Shown here: piece by piece, positions 36,207 through 45,445 of the stretch | Position numbering within the stretch: position 1 is the first letter of the stretch | How the letters are laid out: each line of letters opens with the position of its first letter | Source: Devosia sp. | GTDB lineage: Bacteria; Pseudomonadota; Alphaproteobacteria; Rhizobiales; Devosiaceae | Assembly (NCBI GenBank): GCA_016713105.1 | Contig: JADJPS010000017.1 | Coordinates: forward strand, 620,001-684,000 | DNA length: 64,000 nucleotides | Direction: 5' to 3' | Notes under the pieces: model-generated | Seen by the model: the letters and a program-made list of their open reading frames with translations, nothing else | Told to the model about the DNA's origin: nothing | The model's database searches: none | Made by a program: the position numbers and the translations under genes

Positions 36207-37183
36207 TCGGCCCCAACTGGGTCGGCGACATGGTCATGGCGCACACCCTGGTCCAGGCCCTGCGCGCTCGCTTCCCGGAGGCGCCGATCGACGTGCTGGC
36301 GCCACCGGCCAACGCGCAGATTGCGGCGCGGATGGCGGAGGTGCGGGACGTCATCGAGTTCGACTTCTCGCCGCACCGGCCGAATCTCAACGCGCGCCGG
36401 ACACTGGCGGGCACGCTGAAAGGTCGCTTCATCTCGGCCTATGTCCTGCCGGGAAGCTGGATCTCGGCGCTGGTCCCGGCATTGGCCGGCATCCCGGTCC
36501 GCGTCGGTTATCTGCGCGAGCTCCGCTTCGGCCTTCTCACCCGCATCGTCCGGATGCCAGCGGGCCGGCGGCGCAGGACCGCCGAGGCCTACGCCCGGCT
36601 GGCGGGTGCGGCCGAGCCGACGCCGCCGATCCTGCGCGTCGATGTCGCCAACCGGGACCGCCTTCTGGCGCTGCACCAACTCGCGGCGACGGGGTTCGTG
36701 GCCCTGCTGCCCGGTGCCGAAGGCGGTGCGGCCAAGCGCTGGCCTGCCGTGCACTTCGCCGCGCTGGCCCGTCGCTTGCAGCGGGACGGGAACCGCGTGC
36801 TGCTGCTCGGCGGCCTCCGCGACCAGGCCACTACCGCGGAAATCGCGGCGGCGGCGCCCGGAGCGATCGATCTCGGCGGCAGGACGACGCTCGGCGATGC
36901 GGTTGACATCATTGCCGCGGCGCAGCTGGTCGTTTCCAACGACAGCGGCCTGATGCACGTCGCCGCCGCCGTCGGCACGCCGCTCGTCGGCATCTACGGC
37001 TCGACCTCGCCGGTCGACACGCCGCCACTCACCGACCGGCGGGCCCTGCTCTGGCGCGACCTTGCCTGCTCGCCGTGCCACCGTCGCCGCTGCCCCCTTG
37101 GCCATACCGACTGCCTGCGCGGGCTCACCGTCGCCGAGGTGGCCGAGGCTACCCTCGGACTCATCGGCAGGCGGGTTGCGTGA
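36179..37183 (+). CDS. waaF: LPS heptosyltransferase II
   Basis: A 334-residue GT9 enzyme that adds the second heptose to the LPS inner core. Recognisable are AILVIGPNWVGDMVMAHTLV at the start, the ALLPGAEGGAAKRWPAVHFAALA ADP-heptose region (cited as LLPGAEGGAAKRWP), VVSNDSGLMHVAAAVGTPLVG and a cysteine-rich tail ACSPCHRRRCPLGHTDCL. The ATG lies inside the hldD gene, overlapping it by 28 bases, and the stop overlaps the GTG of waaC. Confidence 0.94.
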   Translation: MAAGPAILVIGPNWVGDMVMAHTLVQALRARFPEAPIDVLAPPANAQIAARMAEVRDVIEFDFSPHRPNLNARRTLAGTLKGRFISAYVLPGSWISALVPALAGIPVRVGYLRELRFGLLTRIVRMPAGRRRRTAEAYARLAGAAEPTPPILRVDVANRDRLLALHQLAATGFVALLPGAEGGAAKRWPAVHFAALARRLQRDGNRVLLLGGLRDQATTAEIAAAAPGAIDLGGRTTLGDAVDIIAAAQLVVSNDSGLMHVAAAVGTPLVGIYGSTSPVDTPPLTDRRALLWRDLACSPCHRRRCPLGHTDCLRGLTVAEVAEATLGLIGRRVA

Positions 37184-38184
37184 GGGTGCTGCTGGTCAAG
37201 CTCTCCTCGATGGGGGACATCATTCACGCCTTCCCCGCCGTGAGCGAGGCGGCGGCGCACTGTGCCGGGCTCGAGATCGACTGGTGCGTCGACCGCAGCT
37301 TCGTCGATCTCGTGCGACTGCACCCAGCGGTGCGGACCATCCACGCCAACCCTGCCGCCGGACACCTCGTGTCGCCGGCCGATCCCGAGAGCTGGCGGCA
37401 GCTGTGGCGGCTGCAGCAAGCCTTGCGTGGCGGTGCCTACGATCTGGTCATCGATGCGCAGGGCCTGCTGCGCAGCGCGGTCATCGCCCGGCTCGCTGGC
37501 GCCCCCGTCGCCGGCTACGACCGACGCTCCGTGCGCGAAGCGCCGGCGGCGCTGGCCTATCGGCATCGCACTCCGGTCGCGCGTCGGCAGCATGCCGTGC
37601 TGCGCATCCGGCAACTGCTGGGCAGCGCGCTGGCCTATTCGGTCGACAAGGGAGGCAATCCGCCGACGCGTCTGTCCCTGCCCGTGCTCCCGCGCGAACG
37701 TTCCGTGTTCCTGCTGCATGGCACCAGCGCCGAGAACAAGAAGTGGCCCGATGCGCATTGGATCGGGCTGGCGAAAGCCGCCGCGACGATCGGGCTCAGC
37801 CCGGTCACCACCTGGTCCAGCGACGCCGAACGCCGCCTCGCCGAGGCCATCGGTCGGGCGGAGCCTGCAACGCGCATCATCGCAAGGACCTCCATCACGG
37901 CGATTGCCACTGCCATTGCCCGCGCGACACTGGTGGTCGGGGTCGACACCGGCCTCGCCCACCTCGCCGACGTGGCGGGTGTGCCCACGCTGATGCTCTT
38001 CCAGGCCTCCAATCCCGAGATGACCGGCCCGACGGGCGGGCGGAGCCGCGCCCTCGTTCCGGCCGCCGGAGTGCCGGAGCGCGCCGCCCGCCGCGCCGCC
38101 CACCGCCCGACAGACCCGTCGCGGGTCGTGCCGCTCGAGGAGGTCGTCCACGCCATGGCGCGGCTTGCAGGCGGGCCGGCATGA
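37180..38184 (+). CDS. waaC: LPS heptosyltransferase I
   Basis: A 334-residue GT9 enzyme that adds the first heptose to Kdo. The start MRVLLVKLSSMGDIIHAFPA is a near-perfect WaaC opening (GTG start codon), followed by WCVDRSFVDLV, LVIDAQGLLRSAV, LLHGTSAENKKWP and VVGVDTGLAHLADVAGVPTL. It overlaps waaF by four bases (GTGA) and the next gene by ATGA. Confidence 0.95.
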   Translation: MRVLLVKLSSMGDIIHAFPAVSEAAAHCAGLEIDWCVDRSFVDLVRLHPAVRTIHANPAAGHLVSPADPESWRQLWRLQQALRGGAYDLVIDAQGLLRSAVIARLAGAPVAGYDRRSVREAPAALAYRHRTPVARRQHAVLRIRQLLGSALAYSVDKGGNPPTRLSLPVLPRERSVFLLHGTSAENKKWPDAHWIGLAKAAATIGLSPVTTWSSDAERRLAEAIGRAEPATRIIARTSITAIATAIARATLVVGVDTGLAHLADVAGVPTLMLFQASNPEMTGPTGGRSRALVPAAGVPERAARRAAHRPTDPSRVVPLEEVVHAMARLAGGPA

Positions 38185-39818
38185 CCGAACCGCCCGCCTC
38201 ATGGTGGATCGAGCGGCACGAGGGCGGGGCCCGCGCGTTGTCCGCCACAGGCAGCGTCGCGGCCGCGACCCCGGCCGAACTCTGGCGTGCCCTCGCCGGT
38301 GCGGCGGGCGAGACGCCGTTGCATCTGCTCAATGCCGGCGCGACGCCGATATCGGCAGGCGTGGCGCGGGCTGCCACCGAGCTGGCGAATGGGGAACTGG
38401 GTGCCGTGTTCGGCCGGGTCCGCTATCTCGACGGGACGCTCTCGGGCCCGCAGCGCAAACTCGAGCTCACGCGCTTCCTCGCCGTGCCGCCCGGAGCGAT
38501 CATCACGCGGGGGTCGGCGCTGCGTCGCGCGGCGATGGTCCTTGCCAATTCCTGGGATTCGTTCTGGGCCGCCGATCTCGCCAATGCGCTGCGCCACACC
38601 GGACCGGCGGCGGGCAGCGGCGAGATCCTCGCAGCGTCGGCGACGCCGGCGCCACCGACCGCGCGCCTGCCGTTCGCGCGCGCCTCCCTCGCAGGACAGG
38701 GCCCTGCCGACGATGGGCCGCTGATCCTCGTCTACGGCCGGCTCGAGGCCTCGGTGAGCCTCTACTTCGACGGGCTGCCGGCCGCGCTCGGAGCCCGCCT
38801 CCGGTTCCTCGAGCCGGGCGACCTGTTCAGCGACATGGTCTGGCTCGCCGCCGCCAGCCTGGTCGTCGTGGTGCGCGGCTTCGAACACATGTACCTCACC
38901 GGAACGCTCAGGCTGCTGCTCGAACTCGGCGTGCCCTATGTCTGGTTCACCGACGATGACCTCACCGCGCTCGCGGCCGAGCAGCGCGGCTTCGACTACT
39001 ACGCGCCCGAGACGCTCCGGTCCTTCACCGTCGGTGCCGCGGCCATCCTCGCGACCAGCGCCCCGCTCAGGGCCACGCTCGCCCCGCTCCACGGCAACAT
39101 CATCGAATGGCCGCTGGTCCATGATGCGGCCCTGCGCCCCGACCATCTCGATACCGTGCGCCCGCTGGTCGCCGGAGTCTTTGGCGGCGCCTTCCGGCAC
39201 CGCGCCTTTGCCGAGCAGGTTCTGCCGCCCCTGCGCGAGCGCGGGATCAGGACCTTTGCGAACGCCGATCTCGCCCGGGGAGCGGCCGGCGTCTCGCCGG
39301 TGCCGTTCGAGGTCAGCTTCCGCAGCTTCGTGTTTCGCTGGCAGAGGCTCGGGCTGCGGGCGCTGCTCCACCCAGCGGGCGTCAGCGCCAATATGGCCAA
39401 CAAGAGTCCGGCCAGCCTGCTCGCGGCCGCCTACCTGGGGGCGGTGCCGGTGGTGGCGGACGAGCAGGCCTATGCTGGCCTAGGCGAGGCGCAGGGGGTC
39501 ATCGTCGCTGCGCCGGACCCGCAGTCCTGGGGCGCGGCGCTCGACCGGCTCGCCGATCCGGCCGAGGGCGAGCGCCTCTATCGGCGGCTCGACAGCTGGT
39601 GTCGCACCGCTTTCGACCCGGAACACGCCCGCGCGCCGTTCGCCCGCCTTGCGGCGCTGGCTCTGCCGGATGATGACGCGCACCGGGCGATGCGCTGGCA
39701 GCAGGCCGCAGAGTCGCGGGTCCTGCAGCAGGCCTTGCCGCGGCGGTCCCGCTTCGGCATCGCGATCGAGAGCTTGCGCCGAAGCCTCAGCCGGCGGCTC
39801 GCCCGGACCAGCCGGTGA
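38181..39818 (+). CDS. Unassigned two-part glycosyltransferase-like protein
   Basis: A 545-residue protein translated from an ATG overlapping the waaC stop. The first part (about 1-170) resembles a GT2 domain without a clear DxD: LLNAGATPISAGVARAATEL and GELGAVFGRVRYLDG. The second part (about 175-500) looks like a GT-B C-terminal half: LELGVPYVWFTDDDL, GVFGGAFRHRAFAEQVLPPL, NKSPASLLAAAYLGAVPVVAD and a basic tail. Its position after waaF-waaC suggests a role in LPS core or O-antigen assembly. The 3' end overlaps the convergent glycosyltransferase gene by 32 bases. No exact family is recognised. Confidence 0.7.
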   Translation: MTEPPASWWIERHEGGARALSATGSVAAATPAELWRALAGAAGETPLHLLNAGATPISAGVARAATELANGELGAVFGRVRYLDGTLSGPQRKLELTRFLAVPPGAIITRGSALRRAAMVLANSWDSFWAADLANALRHTGPAAGSGEILAASATPAPPTARLPFARASLAGQGPADDGPLILVYGRLEASVSLYFDGLPAALGARLRFLEPGDLFSDMVWLAAASLVVVVRGFEHMYLTGTLRLLLELGVPYVWFTDDDLTALAAEQRGFDYYAPETLRSFTVGAAAILATSAPLRATLAPLHGNIIEWPLVHDAALRPDHLDTVRPLVAGVFGGAFRHRAFAEQVLPPLRERGIRTFANADLARGAAGVSPVPFEVSFRSFVFRWQRLGLRALLHPAGVSANMANKSPASLLAAAYLGAVPVVADEQAYAGLGEAQGVIVAAPDPQSWGAALDRLADPAEGERLYRRLDSWCRTAFDPEHARAPFARLAALALPDDDAHRAMRWQQAAESRVLQQALPRRSRFGIAIESLRRSLSRRLARTSR

Positions 39819-40833
39819 TCGCTGCCGCGTAGCGGGGGAGGGCCATGGCGATGTCCCCCTCGCGTTCGACGCGGGCCCTCCCGGCCTGGCCAAGCCGCAG
39901 CCGGAGGGCGCGGTCGGTCGCGAGCCGGTCGACGGCCGCCGCCAGCGCCCGTGCGTCCCCGGCCGGACAGAGCAGCCCGGTGACCTCGGTTTCGACCAGT
40001 TCCGGGATGCCGCCGACCGCCGTGGCGACCACTGCTATGCCGCGCGCCTGGGCTTCCTGGATGATCAGGGGGCGCCCGTCGTTGCGCGAGGGCACGACGA
40101 GGATGTCGATGGCGTCGATGAACTGCTGCAGCGGCTCGCCCAGCAGCGGCCCGGCGAACGTAATGCGGGCGGGAGCCCGGAAATGCCGCGGAGCCGGCCC
40201 GGCCATCACGAAGCGGTAGTTGCGCCGGTGGAGCAGGTGCACCATCCGCAGGAAGCCGGCCGGGTTCTTGCTGCGGTCGAAGCGCCCGACATAGCCCACG
40301 GTCGCTTCCGGCGCGGCGGGGGGGCGTGGTCGCGCTGCCAGGGTGGCTACCGGTACGCCGCTCGGGATCACCTGAAAGGGAACCTGGATGCCGCCCGACG
40401 CCGTCAAGGCCGCCGCGGCGTCGAAGCTCTCGGCGATCACCATGTCGATGAAGGGTGCGTAGAGGCTATGTTCGTCCCGTAACTGCGTTGCGTTGAACTG
40501 GAAGCTCGCGACCCGCAGCCCTGGGCGGCAGCCGAGAAGCCTCGGCAGCAGCCGAAACGCCGGTGACCGCCCGCACAGCACCAGCACCGATACGTCGAGG
40601 TCTGCAACCAGCCGCTCGATCTGCGGGCCCATCTGCGCATCGCGGGCGATCGACCAGGTGGGGCAGACCGATCCGAACCACCCGGTCGCAGCGGCCGCGG
40701 TCCCTGTCCCATCGAGGGCGACCGCACCAACCACCAGTCCCTGGTCGCGCAGATAGACCAGGATGTCGGCAGCGACACGTTCGGCCCCGCCGATCCCGAA
40801 CCGGGGAAGCACGAACAGCACGGAATCAGGCAT
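39787..40833 (-). CDS. GT4 family glycosyltransferase
   Basis: A 348-residue GT-B enzyme. The N-terminus FVLPRFGIGGAERVAADILVYL is the GT4 opening, and the C-terminal nucleotide-sugar site contains GYVGRFDRSKNPAGFL, PSRNDGRPLIIQEAQARGIAVVATAVGG and ETEVTGLLCPAGD. It would transfer a sugar to a lipid-linked or core glycan. It overlaps the convergent upstream-strand gene by 32 bases and is 36 bases downstream of the cyclic-nucleotide-binding gene on the same strand. Confidence 0.92.
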   Translation of the reverse strand: MPDSVLFVLPRFGIGGAERVAADILVYLRDQGLVVGAVALDGTGTAAAATGWFGSVCPTWSIARDAQMGPQIERLVADLDVSVLVLCGRSPAFRLLPRLLGCRPGLRVASFQFNATQLRDEHSLYAPFIDMVIAESFDAAAALTASGGIQVPFQVIPSGVPVATLAARPRPPAAPEATVGYVGRFDRSKNPAGFLRMVHLLHRRNYRFVMAGPAPRHFRAPARITFAGPLLGEPLQQFIDAIDILVVPSRNDGRPLIIQEAQARGIAVVATAVGGIPELVETEVTGLLCPAGDARALAAAVDRLATDRALRLRLGQAGRARVEREGDIAMALPRYAAAITGWSGRAAG

Positions 40834-40869
40834 TGGCCCTCCCCGCCGGTCGGGCAGCCCGCCCTCCCG

Positions 40870-41316
40870 CTACCAGGCGTAGTAGGGGCGGATCGCGTCT
40901 TCGTCCTTGAGATCGAGGGCGTCGAGCGACATCTTCTGCTGCAGGTCGGACAACAGCCCGCGCAGACCCCGCTTGCGCGGATCGAGCCGGTTGAGCAGCT
41001 CGTTGGTCTGGCGAAGGCGCCGCACCAGCGTGCGCATGAAGACGATCGCCTGCTCCGGATGATCCTGCAGCGAAGCAATGAACTCGTCGTAGGTGGTGAC
41101 GGTGCATTCGACATCGGTCGTCGCCGTCACCGTCGCCGAGCGGGGACCCGGCTCGAGCAGGCTCATCTCGCCGAAGACCTCGCCGGCGTTCAGCACGGCC
41201 ACCCGATTGGCCCCGACGGTCACCTTGACTGCCCCGCTCTGCAGTAGAAAGGCAGAGTCGCCCTCCTCGCCCTCGACAAGGATTGTCTCACCTGCCTTGT
41301 ATCGTACAGTCTTCAT
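40870..41316 (-). CDS. Cyclic-nucleotide-binding domain protein
   Basis: A 148-residue single-domain protein. The cNMP-binding jelly roll is evident (KAGETILVEGEEGDSAFLLQSGAVKV, cited as GETILVEGEEGDSAFLLQSG, then GEVFGEMSLLEPGPRSATVTA with the phosphate-binding Glu and Arg). A C-terminal helical tail follows, with no DNA-binding domain. A longer reading from 41364 adds 16 residues without support. It may be a small regulator of the adjacent glycosyltransferase; the effect of cyclic nucleotide is not known. Confidence 0.82.
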   Translation of the reverse strand: MKTVRYKAGETILVEGEEGDSAFLLQSGAVKVTVGANRVAVLNAGEVFGEMSLLEPGPRSATVTATTDVECTVTTYDEFIASLQDHPEQAIVFMRTLVRRLRQTNELLNRLDPRKRGLRGLLSDLQQKMSLDALDLKDEDAIRPYYAW

Positions 41317-41424
41317 CGAACCCCTCCCGGCATGTTCGTGCCGGTTCCCTTCGTGTTTCGCCACCCCTGAGGCCGATCAGCTTATGTGTCGGGCGGGCAC
41401 CGATGCAAGGGGCGGTGGAGGGGG

Positions 41425-42156
41425 TCAGCGATCGTAGACGACGCTGAGATCGCTCGAGTTGCGCTCACCCATGAAGCGCAGGAAGCGCTGGTGCACCTCC
41501 TCGGCATGCTCGCGCGCCAGCCGCTCGGCCAGCGCCTCGTCACATGTTGCGATGGCGGCGATCTGCGCATCATGCGCGTCGCACAGGCTCTCCGGCAACG
41601 TATCGCCATAGGAGCGGAAATAGAGGCGCAGAGTGCGCCGGCCCTCGTCTAGGATGCGGCGGTAGGTTTCATTCTGGATGCGGTTGCGACCGGTATTGGC
41701 CATGGCGAGATGCAGGATGGCGTTCTGCCGGATCATGCCGAGCGCGTCATTTGCCCTGACGCGGCTGCGGAATTCCTCGTTGGCGGCGCGGATGGCGACG
41801 AGGTCCGCCTCGGTCCGGTGCCGCGCGGCGAGACGGAAGACGGCACGCTGGATGAGGTCGAGCGCATCGACATAGGCGGGGAACTCGTCGAGGTTGAGCG
41901 GTGCAACCACCGTGCCCTTGTTCGGCACGGTCTGGACCAGCCCCTCGGCGGCCAGCCGGACCAGCGCCTCGCGCACCGGCGAGCGGGAGACCTTGAAGCG
42001 TTCGGCGAGGTTCGACTCGTCGATCAATTGCCCGGGCCGCAGTTCCAGCGACAAGATCTCGTCGCGCAGGCGTTCGAACACGAGGATCGCGCCGTAGCCG
42101 TGCGCCGGCTCGCCGTCGGCCTGCGGCTTGCTGTTGACCGTCCGCCTCGTCGCCAT
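41425..42156 (-). CDS. GntR/FadR-type (FCD) regulator of the amino acid/hydroxyproline operon
   Basis: A 243-residue regulator. The N-terminal winged helix reads RPGQLIDESNLAERFKVSRSPVREALVRLAAEGLV, cited as LAERFKVSRSPVREALVRLA. The C-terminal FCD domain has metal-type histidines in NAILHLAMANTGRNR and CDAHDAQIAAI. It lies eight bases after the ornithine-cyclodeaminase gene, same strand, so the two form an operon divergent from the importer. A perfect inverted repeat in the shared gap (43133-43154) is its probable operator, which would couple importer and reductase expression to a hydroxyproline-like inducer. Confidence 0.9.
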   Translation of the reverse strand: MATRRTVNSKPQADGEPAHGYGAILVFERLRDEILSLELRPGQLIDESNLAERFKVSRSPVREALVRLAAEGLVQTVPNKGTVVAPLNLDEFPAYVDALDLIQRAVFRLAARHRTEADLVAIRAANEEFRSRVRANDALGMIRQNAILHLAMANTGRNRIQNETYRRILDEGRRTLRLYFRSYGDTLPESLCDAHDAQIAAIATCDEALAERLAREHAEEVHQRFLRFMGERNSSDLSVVYDR

Positions 42157-42164
42157 CGCGTCTC

Positions 42165-43096
42165 TCAACTCCCCTGCTTCGCTGCCACCAGCCGGGCCGC
42201 TGCCAAGTCCTCTATCGCCGCGCCGACCGACTTGAACAGGGTGATTTCGGTTTCGTCGCGCCGACCCGGATGCCGGCCGGTGACCAGTGCGGCGAGGTCG
42301 GCGGCCACCTCGTCCCACCGGAAGCGGCCCTCCGCCTCGGCCTGCAGCAGGTCGCCGGCCTCCGCCCTGGCCCCGCCCTCGGTGTCGATGAACACCGTCG
42401 CCCGCGCAACGGCCTCGGAGTCGACCTCTCGCATGAGTGGCGTGAAGGCGCCGACGAGGTCGAGATGCGTGCCGGGCCGAGCATGGCCCCACGGATCAGC
42501 GGCACCGTCGATAGCGTCGCCGCCGAGACGATGTCGGCAGCAGCGAGGGCCCGGTCCAGATCACCCACCACTTCGGCGCCGCACGCGGCGGCGAGCGCTT
42601 CGGCCTGTTCGGGGCGACGGGCCCACACCAGCACCCGCTCGACCGGACGCACCGCCCGGTGTGCTTCGACCAGCAGTCGCGCCATCCGCCCCGCGCCCAC
42701 CATCAGCAGCGTCCGGCTGTCGGCCCGCGACAACAGGCGCGAGGCCAGGGCCGAGGTGGCGGCGGTACGACGCGCCGTCAGCGTGCCCCCGTCGATCAGG
42801 GCTTCTATGGCGCCGGTCCGGCCGTTGCACAGCAGGTAGGCGGCGCTCACCGCCGGCAGTCCGAGCCGGCTGTTCGAGGGGAAGATATTGGCCAGCTTGA
42901 CACCGAAATGCTCGCCTTCGATCCAGGCCGGCATGATCAGCGCCGTCGCATCCTCGGCACCCGGAACGGCGATCCTGTGGATATGCCGGTCCGGTGCGAC
43001 ATGTGGAGACGCGAAGGCTTTCGTCAGCGCCGCCAAGAGTTTGGGCCACGGTGTTGCCTGCGTCACGGCGTCGGCGTCGTAGTTTCTATAGGTCAT
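42165..43096 (-). CDS. Ornithine cyclodeaminase/mu-crystallin family reductase, frame broken by one missing base
   Basis: About 310 residues once corrected. NAD(P)-binding region LLMVGAGRMARLLVEAHRAV and substrate motifs HIHRIAVPGAED and KLANIFPSNS are family-typical. Near 42473 the frame is lost; adding one base on the gccggg run restores GPGTHLDLVGAFTPLMREVDSEAV, the conserved continuation, and then the rest of the gene to 42165. As written the product would be about 294 residues with a wrong tail. Members reduce 1-pyrroline-2-carboxylate to proline or form proline from ornithine; the former suits the hydroxyproline genes nearby. Single-base loss is most simply a sequencing error. Confidence 0.85.
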
Positions 43097-43132
43097 GGAA
43101 ATCCCGCTTCAGCACAACAGCTTGCCACATTG

Positions 43133-43154
43133 CATACAGTTTGCCTACTGTATG
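43133..43154 (+). promoter_or_regulatory. Perfect inverted repeat, likely GntR operator
   Basis: CATACAG and CTGTATG flank an 8-base spacer (tttgccta) in the 115-base gap between the divergent reductase and importer genes. The TGTAT/ATACA half sites resemble FadR-family operators. Confidence 0.7.
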
Positions 43155-43211
43155 GGCAGGGAAGGCCGGCAATCCTGCCGAGTGCTTCCTGCGGAACAGG
43201 GGAGAAGACCA

Positions 43212-44027
43212 ATGAAGTGGACACCGCTGGTTGCGACGGCAGCCTTCCTGACCATGCTCACGGTACCGCCGGCCTTTGCCGACAAGCTGGATGACATCAT
43301 CGCTTCGGGCGTCCTGCGCTGTGCCGTGGTGCTGGATTTCCCGCCCATGGGCTCGCGCGACACGAGCAACAATCCCATCGGCTTCGATGTGGACACCTGC
43401 AACGACCTCGCCAAGGCACTGGGCGTGACGCCGGAATATGTCGAGACGCCGTTCCCGGATCGTATTCCGGCCCTGGTCTCGGGTCGCGCCGATGTCGGCG
43501 TCGCCTCGACCTCCGACACGCTCGAACGCGCCAAGACCATCGGGTTCTCGATCCCGTATTTCGCCTTTACCAACGTGGTGCTGACCCGAACCGATGCCGG
43601 CATCGAGACCTATGACGACCTCAAGGGCAAGAAGCTCGGCTCGGTGGCCGGCACCTTCGAGGCCATCCTGCTCGAGGACGACATGAAGACCTGGGGTTCG
43701 TCCTCGACCTTCCAGGGGTTCCAGGCACAGGCCGACGTGTTCCAGGCGCTGAGCCAGGGCCAGATCGATGCCACCGTAGTGACCTCGACGGTCGCTTTCG
43801 CTACCGTCAATTCCGGCAATTTCACCAACCTCAAGGTGTCGGGTGATGCGCCCTATCCGGTCGACTACGTGTCGCTGATCGGGCTGCGGCAGGAGTACGG
43901 CCTGCTCAACTACCTCAATCTGTTCGTCAACCACCAGATCCGCAGCGGCCGGTATCAGGAGTTGTACAACAAGTGGGTTGGCGAAGGTGCGGCGCCGAAC
44001 CTGCTGATTCCCGGCTCGTACTACTGA
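43212..44027 (+). CDS. Polar amino acid ABC importer binding protein
   Basis: A 271-residue periplasmic protein of the SBP_bac_3 family. Signal peptide about residues 1-23 (LVATAAFLTMLTVPPAFADK). The core begins SGVLRCAVVLDFPPMG and includes GFDVDTCNDLAKALGV, PDRIPALVSGRADVGVA, DDLKGKKLGSVAGTFEAILL and the C-terminal NKWVGEGAAPNLL. A GGAG ribosome site precedes the ATG. The ligand is a hydroxylated or cyclic amino acid by context (epimerase, reductase and dehydratase genes follow). Confidence 0.9.
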   Translation: MKWTPLVATAAFLTMLTVPPAFADKLDDIIASGVLRCAVVLDFPPMGSRDTSNNPIGFDVDTCNDLAKALGVTPEYVETPFPDRIPALVSGRADVGVASTSDTLERAKTIGFSIPYFAFTNVVLTRTDAGIETYDDLKGKKLGSVAGTFEAILLEDDMKTWGSSSTFQGFQAQADVFQALSQGQIDATVVTSTVAFATVNSGNFTNLKVSGDAPYPVDYVSLIGLRQEYGLLNYLNLFVNHQIRSGRYQELYNKWVGEGAAPNLLIPGSYY

Positions 44028-44037
44028 TCCGTCGGGA

Positions 44038-44064
44038 GGGGAGCGCCAGAAGGCGCTCCCCTTT
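44038..44064 (+). terminator. Intercistronic terminator or attenuator after the binding-protein gene
   Basis: A perfect 10-bp stem GGGGAGCGCC-agaa-GGCGCTCCCC is followed by TTT. It begins 11 bases after the binding-protein stop and before the permease genes, which fits partial termination that keeps the binding protein in excess. Confidence 0.75.
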
Positions 44065-44111
44065 GCCGCCTCGACATGGTTTGATGCCAGTCTGAACGGG
44101 GGAGGGCTCGC

Positions 44112-44777
44112 GTGTTCAACTACACCTTCCATTGGCGCCCGGCCCTCAATGCGCTGCCGCAGATGCTGCAGGGCGCACTGGTGACGCTGCAGATCGCAGT
44201 GCTTTCCATGGTGATCGGCATCGCCGTCGGCGTGGTTCTCTCGGTCTTTTCAAGTTCGCGCAACAAGCTGCTCTACGGCATCTATGCCACCTGGGTGGAG
44301 GTGGCGCGCAACACCCCGGCGCTGTTCCAGATCTACATGGCCTATTTCGGCCTCGGCCAGCTCGGCATACGGCTCGACAGCTTCCTCGCCCTGCTCGTCG
44401 GCATCACCTTCAACAATGCCGGCTACCTTGCCGAGACCTTCCGCGGGGGACTGAGGGCCGTGCCGCAGACCCAGACGCGCGCGGCGCGCTCGCTCGGCTT
44501 CAATGCCTACGAGGCGTTCACCCTGATCGTCCTGCCACAGATGTTCCGTGCGGTGTTCCACCCGATGACCAACCAGATGGTCTGGGCCATCCTGATGACT
44601 TCGCTGGGCGTGGTGGTGGGCCTCAACTCCGATCTCACCGGCGTCACGCAGGACCTCAACGTGCGCACCTTCCGCACCTTCGAGTATTTCGCCATCGCCG
44701 CTGTGCTCTACTATCTGATCGCTAAGGTGGTGACGCTCGGGGCGCGGCTCATCGCCTGGCGCCTGTTCCGGTACTGA
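44112..44777 (+). CDS. Polar amino acid ABC importer permease 1
   Basis: A 221-residue HisM/GlnP-type permease with GTG start. Helices include MLQGALVTLQIAVLSMVIGIAVGVV, cited as ALVTLQIAVLSMVIGIAVG, and the ATPase-contact region AARSLGFNAYEAFTLIVLPQM. It pairs with the next gene to form the membrane channel. Confidence 0.92.
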   Translation: MFNYTFHWRPALNALPQMLQGALVTLQIAVLSMVIGIAVGVVLSVFSSSRNKLLYGIYATWVEVARNTPALFQIYMAYFGLGQLGIRLDSFLALLVGITFNNAGYLAETFRGGLRAVPQTQTRAARSLGFNAYEAFTLIVLPQMFRAVFHPMTNQMVWAILMTSLGVVVGLNSDLTGVTQDLNVRTFRTFEYFAIAAVLYYLIAKVVTLGARLIAWRLFRY

Positions 44778-44788
44778 GGGCGGCGCAC

Positions 44789-45445
44789 ATGTTTCATACA
44801 GCCGTTAGTGCAAACGACCTCTGGTTCCTGGCGCAGGGCGCCGGCTGGACGCTGCTGATCACCCTGATCGCGATGGTCGGCGGCACGGTCCTCGGTGTCG
44901 TCTTCGGCGTCACTCGTGCGGTGCTGCCCGGCTGGACGACGCTGCCACTCGGCTTCCTGCTCGACATCTTCCGTTCGGTGCCGCTTCTCATCCAGTTGAT
45001 CCTTGCCAATTCCTTCATCCCGATCCTGGGGCTGCGCGCCACCCCGTTTGCGGTGAGCTGCGTGGTTCTGGCCCTGTATACGTCTGCCTACTGTGCCGAG
45101 ATCGTGCGGGGCGGCGTGCTGGCCGTGCCGCAGACGACGCGCCGTGCCGCCCGCTCGCTGGGGCTCACCTGGTGGCAGGACATGACCGAGATCGTCTACC
45201 CCATGGCATTGCGAGTCATGCTGCCCAGCTGGATCGGCCTGACGCTGGGGGTGATGAAGGACACCGCGCTGGTCGGCTGGATCGGGGTGATCGAACTGCT
45301 CAAGAGCTCGCAGATCCTGATCACCCGCATGCAGAACGAGCCGCTCTTCATCCTGATGATCGCCGGACTCATCTACTTCCTGATCAGCTTCCCGATCTCG
45401 CGCCTCGGCGCCCGTCTCGAAAGAAGGTTCCGCGAGAATGATTGA
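44789..45445 (+). CDS. Polar amino acid ABC importer permease 2
   Basis: A 218-residue permease of the same family with EAA region RRAARSLGLTWWQDMTEIVYPMA, cited as AARSLGLTWWQDM. It begins 11 bases after the first permease and overlaps the ATPase start by eight bases, so the three are coupled. Confidence 0.92.
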   Translation: MFHTAVSANDLWFLAQGAGWTLLITLIAMVGGTVLGVVFGVTRAVLPGWTTLPLGFLLDIFRSVPLLIQLILANSFIPILGLRATPFAVSCVVLALYTSAYCAEIVRGGVLAVPQTTRRAARSLGLTWWQDMTEIVYPMALRVMLPSWIGLTLGVMKDTALVGWIGVIELLKSSQILITRMQNEPLFILMIAGLIYFLISFPISRLGARLERRFREND

